Shown piece after piece: positions 1 to 5,427 of a DNA stretch of 5,427 nt. Position 1 is the first letter of the stretch, and the number at the start of each line of letters is the position of its first letter. Source of the stretch: Bacillota bacterium (GTDB taxonomy: Bacteria; Bacillota; Clostridia; Oscillospirales; Ruminococcaceae); contig JAEXAZ010000009.1 in assembly GCA_023394255.1 (NCBI GenBank), forward strand, positions 1-5,427, in the 5' to 3' direction. The notes below the pieces were generated by a model. The model saw nothing but the letters and a program-made list of their open reading frames with translations. It was not told where the DNA came from and searched no databases. Position numbers and translations under genes: made by a program.

Positions 1-587
1 GAGAAAAAACCGTGCTGACCACGACTACGCATATCCGGCAGCCCGATGAACCGGACTTTCTGATCTCATCAGGCCCGCAAATACCGCTGCCGCCCGGCAG
101 AATAACCGTGGCGGGGACCCCCGCGCCGGATGGAAAATTATCCGCCCCTCCCGCCGAAGCGATGGATTTCATTTGCAAAAACGCGGACAGGGTTTTGATC
201 GAAGCGGATGGTTCCCGCATGCTGCCGGTTAAATTTCCAAGCGCTACAGAACCGGTGATTGTTCCCGGCTGCGACCTGGTGATTGCGGTTGCGGGGCTGT
301 CGGCACTGGGCAAACCTCTTCAGGCGGTATGCCATCGCGCGCCGCTTGCGCAGGAAGCTCTGGGGCTGCCGCCCGACCGGCCGGTTACACCGGAGGTCAT
401 CGCAAAGCTGCTCCTGGCCGGTTACCGGCGCTGGAATCCCGTTGTGCTCCTGAACCAGGCCGACCACGCATTTGAACGGTCTCAGGCAAAGCAGGCCGCA
501 AAGCTGCTGCGGGCCGGCGGAATCGGGCGGGTTTTGATTCTATCTCTCAGGCAGGAGGTTTTAAACGATCATGCTGGTACTGATTAA
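1..587 (+). CDS. yqeC: YqeC family accessory protein of selenium-dependent molybdenum hydroxylases, 5' end cut by window
   Basis: The reading frame is open to the window edge (codons Glu-Lys-Thr-Val-Leu precede TTTTHI), so the GTG at 12 is an internal valine and not a start; about 195 residues are visible. The family is a P-loop-type protein of roughly 250 residues linked by genome context to maturation of selenium-dependent molybdenum hydroxylases (established association; biochemical role not settled). The Walker A loop would lie just upstream of the window. Visible family marks are the TTTTHI strand, the EADGSR motif (nt 201-218) followed by LPVKFP and EPVI, the AVAGLSALGKPL segment with a downstream His-Arg, and an LLNQAD motif resembling a G-protein NKxD base-specificity loop. 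It ends TAA at 585-587, overlapping the next gene by 17 bases, which suggests translational coupling with yqeB. No frameshift is seen. Family assignment is firm; the exact reaction is unknown. Confidence 0.88.
   Translation, partial: EKTVLTTTTHIRQPDEPDFLISSGPQIPLPPGRITVAGTPAPDGKLSAPPAEAMDFICKNADRVLIEADGSRMLPVKFPSATEPVIVPGCDLVIAVAGLSALGKPLQAVCHRAPLAQEALGLPPDRPVTPEVIAKLLLAGYRRWNPVVLLNQADHAFERSQAKQAAKLLRAGGIGRVLILSLRQEVLNDHAGTD
553..558 (+). promoter_or_regulatory. Ribosome binding site of yqeB
   Basis: AGGAGG lies inside the end of yqeC, 12 bases before the ATG at 571, a somewhat long spacing. An in-frame TAA at 562-564 rules out a longer YqeB, so this ATG is the most upstream possible start. 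Confidence 0.65.
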
Positions 588-1368
588 AGGGGCGGGTGAT
601 CTCGCCAGCGGAGTGGCCCACCGTTTCCGCCAATGCGGGATACAGGTCATCATGACTGAAATTGCGCAGCCCACCACCGTGCGCTGTACCGTGGCTTTTT
701 CCCGCGCGGTTTATGAAAACAGCGCCGAAATCGAAGGGGTTGTCGCCCGTCTGGCAGACACTGCCCGGGATGCTATGAAAATCGTGCAATCCGGGGATAT
801 TGCCGTCATTGCCGACCCCGCGGCTAAAATTTTGAAGGAACTTCCGTTTGACGCGGTCATCGACGCGGTAATTGCAAAATCAAATCTGGGGACAACCATG
901 CGGGACGCACCCGTCGTCGTGGCGCTGGGCCCGGGTTTCACCTCGGGGGTTGACTGCCACGCGGTTGTCGAAACCAAGCGGGGACACAATCTCGGACGTG
1001 TTTTCTATGAAGGCAGCGCAGCTCCCAACACGGGGGTGCCCGGCAACATCGGCGGATTTACGACCGAGCGCATTATCCGCGCGCCGCAGGACGGTTTATT
1101 TGTACCGATCCGGCAGATCGGCGACCTGGTGAAAAAGGGGGACCCTGTCGCCCGGGTCGGAGGGACACCCGTGTTCGCCCTTCTGGACGGTGTCGTCCGG
1201 GGAATGCTGCCCGCGGGAACCCCTGTCGTCCGCGGGATGAAATCCGGAGATATTGACCCCCGCGGCATCCCGGAATACTGCCGCACAATTTCGGATAAGG
1301 CACGCGCCATCGGCGGCGGCGCGCTGGAAGCCGTACTAGCTTTAAAATGGAGGAAAGAACATGCGTAA
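571..1368 (+). CDS. yqeB: YqeB (EF2563) family selenium-dependent molybdenum hydroxylase system protein
   Basis: A 265-residue protein, full length for the family (about 255-270). It matches the YqeB/EF2563 family, whose genes travel with selD, yqeC and xanthine-dehydrogenase-like enzymes and are inferred to help mature selenium-dependent molybdenum hydroxylases; the reaction is unknown. Seen in the sequence: an N-terminal GAGDLASG nucleotide-binding-like loop (residues 7-14), PTTVRCTVAF (34-43), DAVIAKSN (98-105), the family hallmark ALGPGFTSG (118-126) with DCHAVVETKRGH (128-139), then a C-terminal region (about 171-230) with GLFVPIRQIGDLVKKGDPVA and DGVVRGMLPAG, ending in GMKSGDIDPRG (222-232). 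That last region resembles a barrel-sandwich (lipoyl/biotinyl-like) fold, by inference. It overlaps yqeC by 17 bases and the next gene by 8, so it sits in one operon with both. No predicted signal peptide or membrane segment; cytoplasmic. Confidence 0.93.
   Translation: MLVLIKGAGDLASGVAHRFRQCGIQVIMTEIAQPTTVRCTVAFSRAVYENSAEIEGVVARLADTARDAMKIVQSGDIAVIADPAAKILKELPFDAVIDAVIAKSNLGTTMRDAPVVVALGPGFTSGVDCHAVVETKRGHNLGRVFYEGSAAPNTGVPGNIGGFTTERIIRAPQDGLFVPIRQIGDLVKKGDPVARVGGTPVFALLDGVVRGMLPAGTPVVRGMKSGDIDPRGIPEYCRTISDKARAIGGGALEAVLALKWRKEHA
1349..1354 (+). promoter_or_regulatory. Ribosome binding site of the XdhC-type gene
   Basis: GGAGGA sits inside the end of yqeB, 6 bases before the ATG at 1361. 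Its ideal spacing supports that start and the 8-base overlap. Confidence 0.8.
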
Positions 1369-2401
1369 GGAATACTATAAAGAACTGTCCCACCTGCTGC
1401 TGGCGGGAGGCAGCGCCGTGCAGGCGACGGTCGTATCCGGCGCACGCAGCGGGATAAAAGCATCCGCGCAGAAGGCATTTTGGGCGGACGGAAAGATTAC
1501 GGCTTCGGACGAAAGCCTTTCAGGATACTGGCCGGCAGTTTTTGAAAAAGCCCGTACCGGAGCGCTCCCCCGTTTAATCGAAATGGATGGCTTTGAGCTT
1601 TTGCTGGAACGCCTGACCTCCCGGCAGAAACTGGTCATCTGCGGCGGCGGGCATATCGCGCTGCCGCTGGCGAATTTGGGCAGCATGCTGGACTTTGACG
1701 TGACAGTGATTGACGAGCGCGAGGAATTTGCCAATCCGGTAAGATTTCCCGCCGCGAAAAACATCCTCTGCGAACCGTTTGATTCCGCTTTGGATAAGAT
1801 CGGCTATACGGACAGCACCTATTTTGTCATTATCACACGCGGGCATCGGGATGACAGGCTCTGCCTTGAAAAAATCCTGAAACAGCGTTTTGCCTATGTG
1901 GGAATGATCGGCAGCCGCCGCAAAGTCGGGATCGTGATGGAGCAGATGGAAAAGGAAGGCTACAGCCGGGAACTTTTAAATCGGGTTTACGCGCCCATCG
2001 GGCTGAAAATCGGTGCGCAGACGCCGGCGGAAATCGCCGTCTGCATTGCGGCGCAGATGATTGAAGTGCGCAGCGGCGCGTCCGACGGCAGTATTCCGCC
2101 CGCCGCTTTGGATGCTCTTGCAAAAGGCGTTCCCATGGTGCTTGCCACCATTTTGCAGAAGGAGGGGTCTGCTCCCAGAGGGGTAGGCGCAAAACTGCTG
2201 ACAGACAGCGAAGGCAGCCTCTACGGCACCGTCGGAGGCGGGGCCGGCGAAGCCTCGGTAATCGCCGCCGCCCCGCAGGTCCTTCGGGAGCGGCGCGCCC
2301 GCATCATGGAGTGCAGCATGACAAATAAAGACGCCACACAGGCCGGCATGGTCTGCGGGGGCGTGGTCAGGGTTTTGCTCGATCCCATTTTAGCGGATTA
2401 G
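1361..2401 (+). CDS. XdhC-type molybdenum cofactor accessory protein with Rossmann domain followed by C-terminal XdhC/CoxI domain
   Basis: A 346-residue cytoplasmic protein. XdhC proteins bind molybdenum cofactor, assist its sulfuration and deliver it to xanthine-dehydrogenase-like enzymes. Three parts are visible. Residues 1-85 look like a degenerate XdhC/CoxI segment: they keep QATVVSG and the ALPRLIEMDGFELLLERL tail but lack the GSxPR and GGGxxE motifs. Residues 88-236 are the XdhC C-type Rossmann domain: CGGGHIALPLA (94-104), VTVIDERxEFAN (114-125), TRGHRDD (159-165), MIGSRRK (182-188), PIGLKIGAQTPAEIA (212-226). Residues 256-343 are a complete XdhC/CoxI domain: LATILQKEGSAPRG (261-274), GTVGGGAGE (289-297), GMVCGG (329-334), with Cys332 at the place of the cofactor-binding cysteine known from XdhC. 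The usual order is XdhC/CoxI first, Rossmann second. Clustering with yqeB and yqeC implies service to a selenium-dependent hydroxylase. The stop is TAG, followed by a terminator. Confidence 0.9.
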   Translation: MRKEYYKELSHLLLAGGSAVQATVVSGARSGIKASAQKAFWADGKITASDESLSGYWPAVFEKARTGALPRLIEMDGFELLLERLTSRQKLVICGGGHIALPLANLGSMLDFDVTVIDEREEFANPVRFPAAKNILCEPFDSALDKIGYTDSTYFVIITRGHRDDRLCLEKILKQRFAYVGMIGSRRKVGIVMEQMEKEGYSRELLNRVYAPIGLKIGAQTPAEIAVCIAAQMIEVRSGASDGSIPPAALDALAKGVPMVLATILQKEGSAPRGVGAKLLTDSEGSLYGTVGGGAGEASVIAAAPQVLRERRARIMECSMTNKDATQAGMVCGGVVRVLLDPILAD

Positions 2402-2423
2402 CTGCGTCAAACAAATTCAAAGG

Positions 2424-2455
2424 AACTCCCCCGCGGAATCTCGCGGGGGAGTTTT
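2424..2455 (+). terminator. Intrinsic terminator of the yqeC-yqeB-xdhC operon
   Basis: A perfect 10-base GC-rich stem (CTCCCCCGCG at 2426-2435 pairs with CGCGGGGGAG at 2442-2451), lengthened to 12 pairs by AA/TT, has a 6-base loop (GAATCT) and a TTTT tract at 2452-2455. It begins 23 bases after the TAG stop. It should stop transcription of the accessory operon before the tetR promoter. Confidence 0.93.
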
Positions 2456-2468
2456 AAAATATCTACGG

Positions 2469-2500
2469 AATCCGATATGACACTCTTGTCATATCGGATT
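2469..2500. promoter_or_regulatory. Operator 1, long palindrome overlapping the -35 box
   Basis: Perfect 14-base inverted arms (AATCCGATATGACA at 2469-2482 and its complement at 2487-2500) around a CTCT spacer. The core ATGACA-N4-TGTCAT (2477-2492) recurs in operator 2. The right arm contains the -35 box, so a bound repressor would block RNA polymerase. The TetR protein encoded just downstream is the likely ligand (inference from position and symmetry). Confidence 0.82.
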
Positions 2501-2514
2501 TTCTATGGTATACT
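2486..2514 (+). promoter_or_regulatory. Sigma-A type promoter of the tetR-ABC operon, extended -10
   Basis: The -35 box TTGTCA (2486-2491, 5 of 6 consensus), an exact 17-base spacer and the -10 box TATACT (2509-2514, 5 of 6) preceded by TGG (2506-2508) as an extended -10 form a strong vegetative promoter. Transcription should start near 2520-2521, giving a leader of about 40 bases before the tetR start codon. Confidence 0.87.
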
Positions 2515-2523
2515 CGATTTGAA

Positions 2524-2539
2524 ATGACACCCTTGTCAT
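2524..2539. promoter_or_regulatory. Operator 2, at the predicted transcript start
   Basis: ATGACA-CCCT-TGTCAT repeats the core of operator 1 with the same 4-base spacer but shorter arms (6 bases). It covers about +4 to +19 of the predicted transcript. Its centre is 47 bases from that of operator 1, so the two sites bracket the -10 box. Confidence 0.78.
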
Positions 2540-2544
2540 ACCTT

Positions 2545-2555
2545 GGAAAGAAGGA
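2545..2555 (+). promoter_or_regulatory. Ribosome binding site that sets the tetR start at 2560
   Basis: GGAAAGAAGGA precedes the ATG at 2560, with AAGGA ending 4 bases before it. The in-frame ATG at 2524 has no Shine-Dalgarno site and lies inside operator 2, so 2560 is preferred. Confidence 0.75.
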
Positions 2556-2559
2556 TTTT

Positions 2560-3192
2560 ATGCCAAACGCAACATTTTTCCGTCTGCCGGAAGACAAGCA
2601 GAAGCGTATTTATGACGCTGCGGTGGCGGAATTTTCCGAATATCGCTTCACGGATGCGTCCATCAACCGGATTGTAAAGGCCGCGGAAATCCCGCGCGGC
2701 AGTTTTTACCAGTATTTTAACGACAAAGAGGATCTTTATCTGTATGTGCTCGAACAGATGGCAAAAGAAAAACTGAACATCTTTTCCCAATACCAGTCGC
2801 CCGATCCGAAAGCCGGGTTTTTTGAAGCGATACTGGCATCCATCCCGAACATCTTTGACTGGGCTGACCGGTGTCCGGCCTATAACCGCATCGGCCTGCT
2901 GATGACACAGGACAGCAGCGATTTTATTCAGAACATCATCGCAAAAATGCGCTCCGTAACCAATGAATTTGTTGCTTATCTGGAAACAGACAGGCGCGGG
3001 GGGAACATCCGCGAGGACGTGGATCTGAATCTGGTAATGGAGATGTATACCTCAATCGGCGTCACGATCGTAAAAGAGTATTATGCGTCGGGGGACCGGG
3101 AAGCCTGCACCCGCAGGGTAAAAGCCGTATTTGACATTTTGCAAAACGGGATTTCATGTAGGGAGAAATCAGATGAGCCAGATCATTCTTAA
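2560..3192 (+). CDS. TetR/AcrR family transcriptional repressor
   Basis: A 210-residue DNA-binding repressor of typical family length. The N-terminal TetR domain spans about residues 10-60: FFRLPEDKQKRIYDAAVAEF, then the helix-turn-helix INRIVKAAEIPRGSFYQYF (35-53) and DKEDLY (55-60), a strong family signature. The C-terminal half (about 65-200) is the variable, helical ligand-binding and dimer domain; the ligand cannot be inferred. The start at 2560 is chosen from the ribosome binding site and because the family N-terminus (MPxxTFFxLPxxKxxRI) begins there; an in-frame ATG at 2524 would add 12 residues. The gene is first in an operon with an ABC ATPase (20-base overlap) and permease. With two matching palindromes at its own promoter, it most likely represses itself and the transporter until a ligand, perhaps a transported compound, releases it (inference). 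Confidence 0.93.
   Translation: MPNATFFRLPEDKQKRIYDAAVAEFSEYRFTDASINRIVKAAEIPRGSFYQYFNDKEDLYLYVLEQMAKEKLNIFSQYQSPDPKAGFFEAILASIPNIFDWADRCPAYNRIGLLMTQDSSDFIQNIIAKMRSVTNEFVAYLETDRRGGNIREDVDLNLVMEMYTSIGVTIVKEYYASGDREACTRRVKAVFDILQNGISCREKSDEPDHS
3160..3165 (+). promoter_or_regulatory. Ribosome binding site that sets the ABC ATPase start at 3173
   Basis: AGGGAG lies 7 bases before the ATG at 3173, inside the end of tetR. It favours this ATG over an in-frame TTG at 3131, which would add 14 residues not typical of the family. Confidence 0.8.
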
Positions 3193-3880
3193 AGGGGACA
3201 ACCTGTCCAGACGGTACGAGGGGGACGGCGTAACGGTGAACGCGCTCACGGACGCCTCCTTTGAAATCAGGGAGCGGGAATTTGTCGTGGTGCTCGGGCC
3301 TTCCGGCTCCGGCAAAAGCACCCTGCTCAATCTGCTGGGCGGGATGGACTGCCCCAGCGGAGGACAGCTCTGGTACCGGGATACCGAGCTGACCGGTTTT
3401 TCCAGCGACCGGCTGGCAGTCTACCGCAAGGACGTAGTCGGATTTGTGTTTCAGTTTTTTAACCTCATCCCCTCTTTGACGGCGGCCGAAAATGTGGAAC
3501 TGGCCGCCAGCATTGTCAAAGACCCGATGGACTGTCAGGAGGTGCTGAAACTGGTGGGGCTTGCCGACAGAGGGACCCATTTCCCCTCCCAGCTTTCGGG
3601 CGGGGAACAGCAGCGGGTATCCATTGCGCGCGCAATTGTGAAAAATCCCGGCATTCTGCTCTGCGACGAGCCCACCGGCGCGCTGGACAGCAAAAACAGC
3701 GTCGCGGTCGTGCGGCTGCTGCTGGAAGTGCGGGACCGGCTGGGCTGCCCCGTTGTAACGATTACGCACAATCCCGAAATGGCAAGGGTGGCCGACCGGG
3801 TCTTTCACGTCAAAGACGGCAGAATCGACCGTGTGGCTGACAATCCGGCACCTGTACCTGTGGAGGAACTGGAATGGTAA
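3173..3880 (+). CDS. ABC transporter ATP-binding protein, MacB/LolD/FtsE type
   Basis: A 235-residue cytoplasmic ATPase that would power the permease encoded next. All nucleotide-binding motifs are intact: Walker A GPSGSGKST (42-50), Q-loop FVFQFFNLIPSLTAAENV (91-108), signature LSGGEQQRVSIARAI (141-155), Walker B ILLCDEPTGALD (161-172) with catalytic Glu166, and the H-loop histidine in TITHNPEMA (His199). The segment QFFNLIPSLTAAENV and the short single-domain length are typical of the FtsE/LolD/MacB group, which couples to FtsX-like permeases by mechanotransmission rather than by a classical channel. The start at 3173 is supported by a well-spaced ribosome binding site. It overlaps tetR by 20 bases and the permease by 7, pointing to one coupled transcript. 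The substrate is unknown; export or extraction of a peptide, drug or lipid is the family expectation. Confidence 0.96.
   Translation: MSQIILKGDNLSRRYEGDGVTVNALTDASFEIREREFVVVLGPSGSGKSTLLNLLGGMDCPSGGQLWYRDTELTGFSSDRLAVYRKDVVGFVFQFFNLIPSLTAAENVELAASIVKDPMDCQEVLKLVGLADRGTHFPSQLSGGEQQRVSIARAIVKNPGILLCDEPTGALDSKNSVAVVRLLLEVRDRLGCPVVTITHNPEMARVADRVFHVKDGRIDRVADNPAPVPVEELEW
3862..3867 (+). promoter_or_regulatory. Ribosome binding site of the permease gene
   Basis: GGAGGA within the last codons of the ATPase gene lies 6 bases before the ATG at 3874. It fixes the permease start and the 7-base overlap. Confidence 0.82.
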
Positions 3881-5427
3881 CGATTCTGATTCGGAAAATG
3901 CTGCGCGATATCAGAAAAAGCGCGGTAACCTATGGGATCTGCACCGTCATCGTCGCGGTCGGCTTCTGCGGATATTCCGTTTTGTCCATTACGGCGGATC
4001 AATTGGTCCGGGCGAAGGACTATTTTTATAAAGCGACCTCGTTCTCAGAAGGGTTCGCGGAAGTTCAGGAGGCGCCGCTTGGGGCCGCGCGGAAACTCGA
4101 ACAGATCCCCGGCATTCAGAAAGCGGAGGGGCGGCTGGTACATACGGTGCGGATAGACGGGCTGAAAGAAGAGGACGCGGAACTCCAGCTTGTTTCTGTC
4201 GGCGGTGAGCTGAATGTTCCCCTGCTCTCGCGCGGCACGCCCCCCGGAGAGGGGAAGCAGGAGCTGGCGGCCGGGGACGACTTCTTTGACGCCAACGGTT
4301 TACATACCGGTGAAAAGATCAACCTGATCGTGAACGGAAAAAAGGTACCTGTAACCGTTACCGCGGCGGGAATCTCGCCTGAAAATATCTACATGGTCAA
4401 ATCCATCAGCGATCTGATTCCGGATCCCGCGGCATACGGCGCAGGATTTCTCAGCTATGAAACCCTGTCCGGCCTGCTCCGGAAAGACGGGCTGGCAAAC
4501 AACTTTGTGTTCACGCTGATGCCCGGCTATTCGCTCAAAGATGTAAAAGGCAAGATTGAACAGGTGCTGGAACCATACGGGTGTTACCAGGTTTACGACC
4601 GCTCCGACCAGCCGAGCGTCTCCATGCTGGAATCCGAACTGGATCAGCTTGACCAGATGGCCCAAGTCATCCCGTTCCTGTTTCTTTCGGTCGCCGCTAT
4701 CATCCTGTATATCACCCTGCACAGGCTGATTGAGCAGCAGCGCACCCAGGCCGGAACGCTGATGGCGCTGGGATTTCCGGCCCGTCTTGTGGAGCTGCAT
4801 TATCTGGCGTACGGCGCGGCAATCGGCCTGTTCGGGGGCGCGGCAGGCGGCGTGCTGGGCAGCCTGTCCGCAAAGCCGCTGGTGAGCTATTATCAGACTT
4901 ACTTCAGCCTCCCCAACGTCGCGGCGCCGATCTCCGTCCGTTATCTTTTATTGGGCGCCGTAATGTCCACTTTTTTCTGCGCGTTGGTCGGCTGGGGGTC
5001 TGCCCATGGTTTAAGCCGCCTTTCTCCCTGCCAGGCGCTTCGGCCCCCGGCTCCAAAGGCGGTCAGAAAATCCCTGCTCGAGCGGATTCCCCGCTTTACC
5101 CGGCTGTTTACGGTTCCGGGGCTGATGGCGGTGAGAAGCCTCTCGCGCAACAAGCGCCGCACCGCGCTGTCCCTGTTCGGGATCGCCTGCGCCTATATGA
5201 TTACCGCTTCCCTGACATCCATGAACACGCTGTTTGACGTTTTCCTGTTCGATTCCCTGGAAAAAAGCCAGCGGCAGGATATTTCCGTCAATTTTTCCGA
5301 GCCGGTCAAGGCGCAGGACGCCTTCCGCGCCATTCGCGACCCCGCAATCGAAACCGCGGAAGGCGTTGTTGAGCTGCCCGCGACCATCAAGGGGGTTTCG
5401 GGAAGCATCGATACCTCTATCAAGGGA
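3874..5427 (+). CDS. FtsX/MacB-like ABC transporter permease, 3' end cut by window
   Basis: The frame from the ATG at 3874 stays open to the last base (518 residues seen); the stop lies outside. Residues 1-17 are a basic cytoplasmic start, and 18-40 form the first membrane helix. Residues 41-263 make a large extracytoplasmic domain of MacB-core-like type (EQIPGIQKAEGRL at 76-88, GISPENIYMVKSISDLI at 166-182). Helices follow at about 264-286, 309-333 and 355-380. The cytoplasmic stretch EQQRTQAGTLMALGFP (287-302) is the typical FtsX coupling region. A second half starts at LMAVRSLSRNKRRTALSLFG (417-436) with a helix at about 430-452 and a second external domain. This is the duplicated FtsX layout of about 750-800 residues common in Firmicutes. 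It is the membrane partner of the preceding ATPase (7-base overlap). Substrate not deducible; no truncation or frameshift within the visible part. Confidence 0.93.
   Translation, partial: MVTILIRKMLRDIRKSAVTYGICTVIVAVGFCGYSVLSITADQLVRAKDYFYKATSFSEGFAEVQEAPLGAARKLEQIPGIQKAEGRLVHTVRIDGLKEEDAELQLVSVGGELNVPLLSRGTPPGEGKQELAAGDDFFDANGLHTGEKINLIVNGKKVPVTVTAAGISPENIYMVKSISDLIPDPAAYGAGFLSYETLSGLLRKDGLANNFVFTLMPGYSLKDVKGKIEQVLEPYGCYQVYDRSDQPSVSMLESELDQLDQMAQVIPFLFLSVAAIILYITLHRLIEQQRTQAGTLMALGFPARLVELHYLAYGAAIGLFGGAAGGVLGSLSAKPLVSYYQTYFSLPNVAAPISVRYLLLGAVMSTFFCALVGWGSAHGLSRLSPCQALRPPAPKAVRKSLLERIPRFTRLFTVPGLMAVRSLSRNKRRTALSLFGIACAYMITASLTSMNTLFDVFLFDSLEKSQRQDISVNFSEPVKAQDAFRAIRDPAIETAEGVVELPATIKGVSGSIDTSIKG

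Noticed and set aside
1005..1478. 157-residue minus-strand open frame across the yqeB/xdhC junction
   Set aside because: It is antisense to two well-supported genes, with low-complexity Arg/Pro/Ser-rich composition typical of a shadow frame.
1..2401. Possible selenocysteine (in-frame TGA read-through) in the selenium-related genes
   Set aside because: All three frames end at TAA or TAG with no internal TGA. In these hydroxylases selenium is known as a labile cofactor ligand, not as selenocysteine in the accessory proteins.
2469..2502. Stem-loop at 2469-2500 followed by TTTT read as a second terminator
   Set aside because: The stem is AT-rich, its core is repeated at 2524-2539, and it overlaps a clear -35 box, so an operator is the better reading. 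A weak extra termination effect cannot be excluded.
2402..2523. Functional link between the hydroxylase accessory genes and the ABC transporter operon
   Set aside because: A strong terminator and a separate, separately regulated promoter divide them. Adjacency alone does not support a joint system.
2524..2559. In-frame ATG at 2524 giving a 222-residue TetR protein, possibly leaderless since transcription should start about 3 bases upstream
   Set aside because: There is no Shine-Dalgarno site, the codon is part of operator 2, and the family N-terminus begins at the ATG at 2560, which has a ribosome binding site.
3131..3172. TTG start at 3131 adding 14 residues to the ABC ATPase
   Set aside because: The ATG at 3173 has a well-placed AGGGAG and gives the normal family N-terminus.
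3062..3808. 248-residue open frame on the minus strand opposite the ABC ATPase
   Set aside because: It lies antisense to a gene with all ABC motifs intact, has no recognisable domain, and such shadows are common in GC-rich DNA.
4300..4800. 166-residue minus-strand open frame within the permease gene
   Set aside because: The plus-strand permease frame is continuous and has clear membrane helices; the antisense product shows no domain.

Overview
The window looks like chromosomal DNA of an anaerobic, GC-rich Firmicute (class Clostridia, possibly Oscillospirales-like). This rests on the type of genes (maturation genes of selenium-dependent molybdenum hydroxylases), purine-rich Shine-Dalgarno sites before tightly overlapping genes, a TetR/FtsX-type ABC operon in the style common in Firmicutes, and GC-rich codon choice. 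The genus is not determinable from the sequence alone. All genes lie on the plus strand and there are two transcription units separated by an intrinsic terminator.

Unit 1 (1-2401) is the downstream end of an accessory operon for molybdenum hydroxylases. It holds a 5'-truncated yqeC, then yqeB (EF2563 family), then an XdhC-type protein. The genes overlap by 17 and 8 bases, so they are probably co-transcribed and translationally coupled. In known genomes yqeB and yqeC accompany selD and xanthine-dehydrogenase-like enzymes that carry a labile selenium ligand, while XdhC proteins handle and sulfurate the molybdenum cofactor. The structural enzyme genes are presumably outside the window. The XdhC protein has an unusual layout: a shell-like N-terminal segment lacking the usual motifs, then the Rossmann domain, then a complete XdhC/CoxI domain at the C-terminus. 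A strong hairpin terminator at 2424-2455 closes this unit.

Unit 2 (2469-5427) is a self-contained, probably self-repressed transporter operon: a TetR-family repressor, an ABC ATPase of the MacB/LolD/FtsE type, and a large FtsX/MacB-type permease that runs off the window. The genes overlap by 20 and 7 bases. Its promoter is very clear: a -35 box, a 17-base spacer and an extended -10. Two copies of an ATGACA-N4-TGTCAT palindrome bracket the -10, one overlapping the -35 and one overlapping the transcript start. This is the best-supported regulatory structure in the window. The transported substrate cannot be read from the sequence.

No RNA genes, mobile elements, CRISPR arrays or attachment sites were seen. 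The only non-coding stretch is 2402-2559 (158 bases), fully accounted for by the terminator, promoter, operators and ribosome binding site. The most interesting items are the rearranged XdhC protein and the double operator.
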